Part shown: positions 9,192-17,759 of the stretch, in pieces | How positions within the stretch are numbered: position 1 is the first letter of the stretch | Layout of the letters: each line of letters starts with the position of its first letter | Assembly (NCBI RefSeq): GCF_011398925.1 | Contig: NZ_AP022842.1 | Coordinates: 3,336,001-3,400,000 of the forward strand | Length of the DNA stretch: 64,000 nucleotides | Origin: Bacillus sp. KH172YL63 | Lineage (GTDB): Bacteria; Bacillota; Bacilli; Bacillales; Bacillaceae_B | Reading direction: 5' to 3' | Translations under genes and position numbers: made by a program | Notes under the pieces: generated by a model | What the model saw: the letters and a program-made list of their open reading frames with translations, nothing else | Database searches by the model: none | Told to the model about the DNA's origin: nothing

Positions 9192-10061
9192 TTATTTTTT
9201 TGGTAAAGCGACCACTGCTGATGGCCGTGTTTGCTTCTTTCGTGACAGTAATATACAGGCTGCGACGATCAAGATGCCTCCGGAAATCGTGTATATATCG
9301 GGAATTTCTGTCCAGAACAGGAATCCCCACAGTGCATTGAACACAATTCCGATGTAACGGGCAATCTCGACGACAACAACCTTTTCATGGGTGAAGGCGC
9401 TCGTCAGAAACACCTGTCCGATGAGGGATACCACCCCGATCGCAATCAGGAACATGGTATCGCTCAGCGACGGGATGACGAAGCTGTCCCACATGATCGG
9501 CAGCGCCACAATCGTTCCTGCTGCCAGAAAATAGAATACAATTTCATAAGAATGATGGGTTTTACTTAAATACCGGATGCTCGTTGCCGCTCCCCCCGCG
9601 AATAAGGCACCAAGCACACCGACCAACGCATGAACGGAATAAGAGCTGTACACACCCGGTTTTGCCACCAGCACAATCCCTGCTACGACAAGGGGAAGGA
9701 TTATGAGAACCCCTTTCGGAACCTTTTCTTTTAAAAATAAAAAGGAAAACAGGACCGCGAAGAACGGGGACAAATGTGCGAGTATGCTTGCATCTGCCAG
9801 CGTGATCTGTGAAATCGTATAAAAATAAGCGAGCAGATAAAATGCACCGAGCATCCCTCTCAGGATAAGCATCGGGATTCCGGTCCGGGAAAACGGAACG
9901 CTTCTCCGCTTCATGATAAGAAAGATAAGGGCAGCTCCTATGAAACTCCTGAAAAATACGACTTCAGACGACGGGATCGAGTCCCCCACGCCTTTTACCA
10001 GGGCATTCATGATGCTGAAAATCAAGGAAGACAGAATCGCTAACAGTACACCGTTTTTCAT
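9192..10061 (-). CDS. EamA/DMT-family transporter, probable metallophore exporter
   Basis: A 289-aa protein with ten hydrophobic segments arranged as two EamA repeats (about residues 1-135 and 145-280), including the family-like LSPFFAVLFSFLFLKEKV stretch. The ATG at 10061 overlaps the dehydrogenase stop (10058), and the binding protein begins 24 nt downstream, so it is embedded in the operon. In Pseudomonas aeruginosa an EamA protein (CntI) exports the opine metallophore pseudopaline, whereas Staphylococcus uses an MFS protein. The exporter role here is inferred from position and family. Confidence 0.85.
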   Translation of the reverse strand: MKNGVLLAILSSLIFSIMNALVKGVGDSIPSSEVVFFRSFIGAALIFLIMKRRSVPFSRTGIPMLILRGMLGAFYLLAYFYTISQITLADASILAHLSPFFAVLFSFLFLKEKVPKGVLIILPLVVAGIVLVAKPGVYSSYSVHALVGVLGALFAGGAATSIRYLSKTHHSYEIVFYFLAAGTIVALPIMWDSFVIPSLSDTMFLIAIGVVSLIGQVFLTSAFTHEKVVVVEIARYIGIVFNALWGFLFWTEIPDIYTISGGILIVAACILLSRKKQTRPSAVVALPKK

Positions 10062-11272
10062 ACAGCCCCCTCCCCTCCGTCAGGACAGAAGCCTGCGATG
10101 ATCCTTCCGGTTTCTTTCTGCCACCCGTTAACCCGCCGTTCAAACCTGGTGATCAATTCCCCGGTCATTGACAAGCTGACGCCGCATTCCCGCCCCAATC
10201 TACTGATGACCTTCAATTTCTTGTAATCCTCCAACGGAATCCGGGGCAGCACCCATTCACCGGCTTCATTCTGAGATATCTGCTGATACGGCACCTTCGA
10301 AAACTCAAAATATCTTCCCTCCACATCCGGTTCCGAATACGGATCAATCAGCAGGGAAGCATAGCGTATGTATAACAAATATTCCTGTTTCACTGTTTCA
10401 AAGTCTATGAATCCATCAATATCAGCGCGGGAAAGCGAAGCCTCCCTCACCGGATAATTATCATCATGGAGAAATTGAAGCAGGTTGACCGGCTCTCCCC
10501 CAAGCTTTTCGACAAGAACAGAACATTCTTTCCACAGCTTGACCATGTCAGAAATGGCCGAGGGAGTGACAGGCCCTTCCGGATACAGCTTGTACAATGA
10601 CTTGACCGACCGGGTTTCGGCCAACGTCTCATCCAGCGAGAAGTCATTTATAAAGAACGGGGGATGAACATATGTCGTAATGTTTCTGCACTCAGCTTCA
10701 ATCGGAGCGTCTTTCACCACTACATCAATACCGGTTGGACCCAATAACTGCTTCACCTTTTCCAGCCCGGTCCCGGTCCTGTTGGATGCTGCATATATCC
10801 TTTTCTTGACGGCTTTTGTAAAAGCGATGAATGAATTCTCTTTAAACTTTGTTGCAGCATAGTAGTTTGACAGACTGATGACTTCCACCTGCTGATGCCG
10901 AATGATGCTCTCCGCCGCCCGGTTTGCCCCCATTCCAGGTGACAGCAGCATGACCGTTTGCACCCGTGATCGCTTATGGATTTCAAGCGACTCGAGGATG
11001 TCACCATACGCGTCATCCGGTGTGCAAAGAATAATTGTAGAATACCGGTCAGGGACTTTCGTAAATCCATCGTAATAACGTGAGACGCTCACTTCTCCTG
11101 ACATGGCTGGTCTGTCCTTCGCCTCTGCTTTCAGGACGCAATTCTCCTTCAGTTTCCTGAACCGGCTGCCGGGGCGGCTTGCGACCGACACGTCCCCCTT
11201 CCAGGCACGTCCTGCAAGTACCGCCGTCTGGACAGCTGCAGGACCGGCCCCGATAATTAATGTATGTTCCAC
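10058..11272 (-). CDS. cntM: Opine metallophore dehydrogenase (CntM-like)
   Basis: A 404-aa protein with an N-terminal Rossmann nucleotide-binding motif (LIIGAGPAAVQTAVLAG) and a C-terminal opine-dehydrogenase-type half (HPPFFINDFSLDE, KLYPEGPVTP). The family reductively condenses a nicotianamine-like amino-acid intermediate with an alpha-keto acid (pyruvate or 2-oxoglutarate) using NAD(P)H, the last step in staphylopine or pseudopaline synthesis. I chose the GTG at 11272, 9 nt after AAAGGG and just past the cntL stop; the in-frame ATG at 11302 and the upstream start at 11341 lack a ribosome binding site. Which keto acid is used cannot be read from the sequence. Confidence 0.88.
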   Translation of the reverse strand: MEHTLIIGAGPAAVQTAVLAGRAWKGDVSVASRPGSRFRKLKENCVLKAEAKDRPAMSGEVSVSRYYDGFTKVPDRYSTIILCTPDDAYGDILESLEIHKRSRVQTVMLLSPGMGANRAAESIIRHQQVEVISLSNYYAATKFKENSFIAFTKAVKKRIYAASNRTGTGLEKVKQLLGPTGIDVVVKDAPIEAECRNITTYVHPPFFINDFSLDETLAETRSVKSLYKLYPEGPVTPSAISDMVKLWKECSVLVEKLGGEPVNLLQFLHDDNYPVREASLSRADIDGFIDFETVKQEYLLYIRYASLLIDPYSEPDVEGRYFEFSKVPYQQISQNEAGEWVLPRIPLEDYKKLKVISRLGRECGVSLSMTGELITRFERRVNGWQKETGRIIAGFCPDGGEGAV

Positions 11273-11276
11273 TCTC

Positions 11277-12077
11277 TCACGCCCTTTCTTCTGTCCATTC
11301 ATTTGTTCTGACCAATAAGAGCGTGTCGTAAATGGCATCACCCTCTTGCAGGCTTTGACTCCATCCGTTCAAACACGTCTCCTCAAGGGGGTAGTTGAAT
11401 ACGGATTTCAAACCGTTCCCGTAGCGGACGACCACTTTCGCCCCTTCTTCCACCTTTTCCTTCAGTTCTTCAATCACTTCGAGTTTGTTTTTGACGAGTG
11501 AAGCGATAAATACGTGTGTAATCCCATTCAAATCAGGATATTGATGAATTTCCCCGTGCAGGAAAGACAGCTGGGATTCAAGCCCTGTCAGCCTTGCCAC
11601 TTCCTTCGACAACGTGATCGCCTCTTGATCGAAATCAAGGCAGATGACGCTTGCACCGGTTTCCTGCGCCATCGTGAGTGCGCTTGTCGGAAATGCCCCG
11701 GAGCCGATGAACAGCACCTTTGAGTCACTATGTATATGATATTGGCGGTACTCTTCCCTGACCGATTCTGAAAGGGAAGACAAATAACGTCCAAGACTCC
11801 GTTGCCCTGCAGAGAGAGACTGATATTTCTCCATGTCACACAACGCACTCACTGACGTTTCTCTCAACTTCTCAGACAGCTCCTTGATTTCATGCAGCGA
11901 GCCCCACTCTTTCCACCTCCCGTCATTTTCTTCACTTTTAATGAACCCACACAGCTCATCAAGTTTTTGCCTCAACAATTCGTAACACTCATCACATTCC
12001 CTTGAGTAATCTGCGAGCAGTGAAATCTCGAACTCAATGACCTGCAGCGCGCACAGAAGTTCATATTTCGTTTTCAT
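11277..12077 (-). CDS. cntL: Nicotianamine synthase-like enzyme (CntL-like)
   Basis: A 266-aa protein of the nicotianamine synthase family. A helical N-terminal domain (about 1-110) precedes a SAM-binding Rossmann domain with VLFIGSGAFPTSALTMA near residue 120-137 and VICLDFDQEAI. The family transfers the aminobutyrate moiety of SAM; in bacterial metallophore clusters the acceptor is histidine. It is the first gene of the operon. The ATG at 12077 follows GAGGTG with 7 nt spacing; a GTG directly before it at 12080 is the alternative. No histidine racemase (CntK) gene is found in the cluster, so L-histidine or a racemase encoded elsewhere is implied. Confidence 0.87.
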   Translation of the reverse strand: MKTKYELLCALQVIEFEISLLADYSRECDECYELLRQKLDELCGFIKSEENDGRWKEWGSLHEIKELSEKLRETSVSALCDMEKYQSLSAGQRSLGRYLSSLSESVREEYRQYHIHSDSKVLFIGSGAFPTSALTMAQETGASVICLDFDQEAITLSKEVARLTGLESQLSFLHGEIHQYPDLNGITHVFIASLVKNKLEVIEELKEKVEEGAKVVVRYGNGLKSVFNYPLEETCLNGWSQSLQEGDAIYDTLLLVRTNEWTEERA

Positions 12078-12119
12078 CACGCTTCACCTCAATCTGTTGT
12101 AGTTCCCCTTCTAAGTAAT

Positions 12120-12140
12120 AAAACGAAATCATTACGATTT
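12120..12140 (-). promoter_or_regulatory. Putative Zur operator 1
   Basis: The right half ATTACGATTT equals the Bacillus Zur half-site exactly; the left half AAAACGAAAT differs from AAATCGTAAT at two positions. It is an imperfect 10-1-10 palindrome 43 nt before cntL. Confidence 0.75.
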
Positions 12141-12296
12141 TTAAAATATAAATTATGAATCGTTCTATCCTTTTCAGTTATGTATAGCCTCCAGCGTGTA
12201 ACACTCACCTCCCTACCTTTGTCATTGTACAAGCCGGTTGTGAAGATAAATTGAAATTTTTAGGAAATAGATCTTTTTTCCTGAGGTCACCTCAAT

Positions 12297-12317
12297 AAAA
12301 CGAAATCATTACGATTT
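12297..12317 (-). promoter_or_regulatory. Putative Zur operator 2
   Basis: The same 21 bases as operator 1 (AAAACGAAAT-C-ATTACGATTT), 220 nt upstream of cntL. Two identical copies in one spacer argue for a selected regulatory site. Confidence 0.75.
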
Positions 12318-12376
12318 AAAAGATAAATAAAATCCTTTCCCTATTCTTGTTGAAGCATTAAGTCGTCCACCGCCCA

Positions 12377-12397
12377 TAATCGTAATCGTTACGTTTT
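12377..12397 (-). promoter_or_regulatory. Putative Zur operator 3
   Basis: TAATCGTAAT-C-GTTACGTTTT: the left half matches the Zur half-site at 9 of 10 positions, the right half at 8 of 10. It is the most distal site, about 300 nt upstream of cntL. The remaining spacer to the tyrS terminator shows no gene; I could not fix a convincing -35/-10 pair on the minus strand. Confidence 0.65.
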
Positions 12398-12488
12398 ACA
12401 AAAGGCTAACGATATTAAACCACATATCCTCCCTGTTGACAACTCCGACCAAACTCCCATTTACAGTAATATGAGTGGCGGTTCAGGT

Positions 12489-12531
12489 AAAAAAAGCACG
12501 GCACCCGCTCTCATGGCAAGAACGGATACCG
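12489..12531 (-). terminator. tyrS terminator
   Basis: On the minus strand CGGTATCCGT pairs with GCGGGTGCCG (three G.U pairs) and is followed by TGCTTTTTTT. It insulates tyrS from the metallophore operon. Confidence 0.75.
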
Positions 12532-12553
12532 CACTGATAGATTCTATTTTCTA

Positions 12554-14135
<1,582 letters not shown>

Positions 14136-14244
14136 ATTCTTATCACTATATAAGGTTTTTACCATATCCACACATAATAGTCAACTTCACTTGCTGTAAA
14201 ACTTCCATATCATTTGACTTTTTACCACAGCCTTCCTGTAAATA

Positions 14245-14253
14245 TGCTATAAT
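14245..14253 (+). promoter_or_regulatory. Extended -10 promoter of the penicillin-binding protein gene
   Basis: TGCTATAAT, an extended -10 element, lies 25 nt before the start codon. No good -35 hexamer is at the right distance, which is typical of extended -10 promoters. Confidence 0.6.
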
Positions 14254-14278
14254 GGGAATGTTCTGGGGGGAATGATAT

Positions 14279-17212
14279 ATGAAGGAAAAATGGAACTTAT
14301 TACTCGAAAAATTAGACCCTGCAATCAGGTTCTTTTCAAATACCAGATTTCAGAAACGAGCAAGAATTACATACGGCGTATTTTGGAACCTGTCCCTGAT
14401 CCTTGTTGTCACACTCATTTTAGGATTTGCGTTTGCAGGAGGCGTCGGAGCGGGTTATTTCGCTTCCCTCGTCAAGGAAGAACCGATCCGTCCTTATGAC
14501 CAGATGAAAAAGGACATCTACAACTATGAAGAAACATCACGCCTTTACTTCTCCGACGATGTATATCTCGGAAAGCTCCGGACAGACCTCGAACGTGAAG
14601 AAGTGAAGCTCGAAGATATCTCAGAAGATCTGCGGAATGCGGTCATTGCAACGGAAGATGAATATTTCAAGGAACATAACGGAGTCGTGCCGAAAGCGAT
14701 CATGCGTGCCGTCCTCCAGGAGTTCACGAATTCATCTACCCAATCGGGTGGAAGTACCCTCACCCAACAACTGATCAAGAACCAGATCCTGACGAATGAA
14801 GTATCGTTCGAACGGAAAGCAAAGGAAATCCTCCTTGCCCTTCGCCTGGAGCGATTCTTCGATAAAGACGAAATACTGGAAGCCTATCTGAACGTGGCGA
14901 CACTTGGCCGTAATTCATCAGGTCAAAACATCGCCGGCGTCCAGTCAGCTGCCAAAGGGATCTTCGGCGTGGAAGCAAAGGATTTAACCCTGCCACAGGC
15001 TGCTTTCATCGCGGGACTTCCACAGGCACCGTTCTCGTACACACCATTCAAGAACAACGGTGAAGTCAAAGAAAATCTCGAAGCCGGGATGAGCCGTAAA
15101 AACACGGTCCTCTACCGGATGCACCGGGAAGGCTACATCACCCAAAAGCAATACGACGATGCCGTCGCCTATGACATCACGAAAGACTTCGTCGAACCAA
15201 AGCCATCACCACAGGAGCAGTATCCATGGCTGACTGCCGAGCTTGAAAGCCGTGCAGTCGATATCATGATGAACGTCCTTGCTGAAAAAGACGGCTACTC
15301 AAAAGAAGATCTTAAGAACAATGATGAGCTCGAAGACAAATACCGGACGCTTGCCGACCGGAACGTACGCCAAAGCGGCTACGAGATCCACTCGACCATC
15401 AATAAAAAGATTTATGATCAAATGCAGAAAACAAAAGACGCCTACGAAATGTACGGACCAACCAAGACGATCACTAAAACGGATCCAGAAACCGGAGAAG
15501 AAGTAGAAGTGGAGCAGCCGGTCCAGGTCGGCGCAATGATGATCGAAAATAAAACAGGACGCATCATCAGCTTCATCGGCGGCCGTGATTTCAAACTGGA
15601 GCAGATCAACCATGCCACCCAGTCACACAGATCGAACGGTTCGACGATGAAACCGCTGCTTGCGTACGCACCGGCACTCGAATACGGCTACATCTCACCG
15701 GGATCACCGATTCCTGATGTGGCGGTCAACATCAACGGCTGGACACCTGAGAACTATTCATTCCGGGAGCGGGGACTGTTCCCTGCAAGATATGCCCTTG
15801 CAGAATCACTTAACCTCCCTGCCGTCAGAACGTATGCGAACATTTACAACCGAAATCCTTTCAAGGAATTCCTGCTGAAGATGGGCTTTTCTTCCCTTTC
15901 CAGCAGATATGACAATAACCTGTCCCTCACACTCGGTGCCACAACGACCGGTGTGACAGTCGAAGAAAACGTCAATGCCTACACAACATTCGCCAACGGC
16001 GGTAAGTTCCTCGACGCCTATATGATCGACAAGATCGTCGACAAAGACGGCAATGTCGTGTATGAGCACAAAGTTGATCCTGTGGATGTATTCAGTCCGC
16101 AAACGGCCTATCTCGCAATCGATATGATGAGGGATACGCTGAACCATTCACTAGGAACAGGACGCTATGCAAAAACCTTCCTGAATTTCGGATCAGACTG
16201 GGCCGGAAAATCAGGGACGAGTCAGGACTACAAGGACCACTGGTTCGTCGCATCCAATCCGAGCATCACATTCGGTACATGGTTCGGATATGACACACCT
16301 TCTTCCTTGAACACAGCCGGCTCACGTGCACAGTACGGACATTACGGACTGCGGAACATCCGCTTATGGTCATACCTGCTGAATGACACAAGAGCGCTCG
16401 CACCGGAACTGATTGATCCGGATGCACGATTCCAGCAGCCTGAAGGGGTTGTCAGAAGATCCTTCTGTTCGATCTCAGGATTGCTTCCATCAGAAGCGTG
16501 CAGTCAGGCAGGACTCGTGAAGAGTGACCTGTTCAACGCCAAATACGTCCCGACCAAGACAGACGACAGCCTGCTCATGAGCCGTTACGTCATGGTCAAC
16601 GGAAAGAAATATCTGGCACTTCCTAACACACCGGCAGAATTCTCACAGCCTGGCGTCATCCTAAACCCGGACTTTGTGAAAAACATCTTCGGTGCTGTAC
16701 CTGGAAATCCAGACAAACTGATTCCAGAAGGCGATGAACGTTTCAAAAACGTCCTCATCGCAGAAAATAAAATTTCAGACGACGGTGCCGCACCGGGAAC
16801 CGTCAAAGCAAGCGGAAATGGAAACAAGATCACGTGGACCCCGTCCGCAAGCGGTGACGTCGTCGGATACCGGGTCTACAAAAAATCAGGCGGCAAAGTC
16901 GGCAGCGTCAAATCAGGCGCAAGCTATGCCGTATCAGTCGGAAACGGTGAATACTATGTGGTTGCAGTCGATGTAGCCGGCAAAGAATCCGCCCATTCCA
17001 ACACGGTACAGATCGGAAAGCCTGAACCGAAGCCAGCGCCTAAACCTGAAAAGCCGGATCCGAAACCACCTGGTGACAAACCGGCCGATCCTCCACCAAA
17101 ACCGGACAAACCGGAGCCGCCACCACCGGCAGATGACGGAGGCGGAGATGGCGGAGGCGACGGCGGGACACAGCCGCCTGCCGAACCGGATCCACCTGCT
17201 GAACAGAACTGA
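14279..17212 (+). CDS. Class A penicillin-binding protein (transglycosylase/transpeptidase) with C-terminal FN3-like domain
   Basis: A 977-aa bifunctional peptidoglycan synthase. One membrane anchor (about residues 38-62) precedes a GT51 glycosyltransferase domain (catalytic Glu in ATEDEYF, then GGSTLTQQ). The transpeptidase domain carries STMK near 455, SLN near 510 and KSGTS near 644, so both activities look intact. A fibronectin-III-like domain (about 838-915) and a Pro/Lys/Gly-rich tail (about 917-977) follow. It extends glycan strands and crosslinks stem peptides outside the membrane. The start follows GGGGGG by 8 nt. It belongs to the PBP1A group; which B. subtilis paralogue it matches is not clear. 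Confidence 0.93.
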   Translation: MKEKWNLLLEKLDPAIRFFSNTRFQKRARITYGVFWNLSLILVVTLILGFAFAGGVGAGYFASLVKEEPIRPYDQMKKDIYNYEETSRLYFSDDVYLGKLRTDLEREEVKLEDISEDLRNAVIATEDEYFKEHNGVVPKAIMRAVLQEFTNSSTQSGGSTLTQQLIKNQILTNEVSFERKAKEILLALRLERFFDKDEILEAYLNVATLGRNSSGQNIAGVQSAAKGIFGVEAKDLTLPQAAFIAGLPQAPFSYTPFKNNGEVKENLEAGMSRKNTVLYRMHREGYITQKQYDDAVAYDITKDFVEPKPSPQEQYPWLTAELESRAVDIMMNVLAEKDGYSKEDLKNNDELEDKYRTLADRNVRQSGYEIHSTINKKIYDQMQKTKDAYEMYGPTKTITKTDPETGEEVEVEQPVQVGAMMIENKTGRIISFIGGRDFKLEQINHATQSHRSNGSTMKPLLAYAPALEYGYISPGSPIPDVAVNINGWTPENYSFRERGLFPARYALAESLNLPAVRTYANIYNRNPFKEFLLKMGFSSLSSRYDNNLSLTLGATTTGVTVEENVNAYTTFANGGKFLDAYMIDKIVDKDGNVVYEHKVDPVDVFSPQTAYLAIDMMRDTLNHSLGTGRYAKTFLNFGSDWAGKSGTSQDYKDHWFVASNPSITFGTWFGYDTPSSLNTAGSRAQYGHYGLRNIRLWSYLLNDTRALAPELIDPDARFQQPEGVVRRSFCSISGLLPSEACSQAGLVKSDLFNAKYVPTKTDDSLLMSRYVMVNGKKYLALPNTPAEFSQPGVILNPDFVKNIFGAVPGNPDKLIPEGDERFKNVLIAENKISDDGAAPGTVKASGNGNKITWTPSASGDVVGYRVYKKSGGKVGSVKSGASYAVSVGNGEYYVVAVDVAGKESAHSNTVQIGKPEPKPAPKPEKPDPKPPGDKPADPPPKPDKPEPPPPADDGGGDGGGDGGTQPPAEPDPPAEQN

Positions 17213-17225
17213 ATACTTTTATGAG

Positions 17226-17260
17226 ACGAGGGAAAGCTTTGGCTTTCTCTCGTTTTTTTT
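17226..17260 (+). terminator. Terminator of the penicillin-binding protein gene
   Basis: ACGAGGGAAAGC pairs with GCTTTCTCTCGT around a short loop, followed by eight T. Confidence 0.88.
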
Positions 17261-17350
17261 GTGTGGCTGGTTGTCGGCTGGTCGGTGGGGGGAACCGGAC
17301 ATTTGGAATGTCAATGATGTCGCTTGAAGCCGGCAGCCCTCACGATTTTT

Positions 17351-17470
17351 CGACAAAGAGATCATATATCGGGAGAGCCTGCTCATATATCAGAAAAGCC
17401 GCTCATATATTTTGAATCGGGCTCATATATCTGGAAACCAGCTCATAAATCCCAAATCCGGCTCATATAT
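17351..17470 (-). repeat. Degenerate 20-21 bp tandem array B (same family as A, inverted)
   Basis: GATCAT at 17360 and GCTCAT at 17381, 17401, 17421, 17441 and 17461 give spacings of 21, 20, 20, 20 and 20 bp. The end motif CGATTTTTCGACAAAGAGAT at 17343-17362 is the reverse complement of the end motif of array A. The remaining spacer to 17720 is pyrimidine-rich with no recognisable gene. Confidence 0.85.
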
Positions 17471-17721
17471 CAGGACACGCCTTGCGTCCCGACGTATGAA
17501 CCCTCCAAAAAACCAATTATAGTTTGATTTTTTAAAGGACTATACTTAAATTCACGAGATTCCAAGCATGAACTCTACTAATTCACACCCTTTTCGGACA
17601 AAATCGTTCAATTTACCGCTTTTCCCCATCAATCAATCTTCCACACGGACACTTCCAATCCTCCCCCTTCCCAAATCAATCAGCCATCCACCCGGCAGCC
17701 CCCCTTCTTCCCAACTCCCAC

Positions 17722-17750
17722 AAAAAAAAGACCCCCGCAATCCGGAGGCC
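17722..17750 (-). terminator. acsA terminator
   Basis: On the minus strand GGCCTCCG pairs with CGGGGGTC (with G.U pairs), followed by a run of eight T, ten nt past the acsA stop. Confidence 0.75.
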
Positions 17751-17759
17751 TTCATTCTA

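Noticed and set aside
12080..12215. 39-codon frame (GTG start) in the cntL leader ending at the cntL ribosome binding site
   Set aside because: The GGGAGG is only 3 nt from the GTG and the frame covers Zur operator 1; more likely chance than a leader peptide.
12435..12475. TTGACA on the plus strand in the tyrS-cntL spacer as a promoter
   Set aside because: No -10 box at proper spacing and no plus-strand gene downstream.
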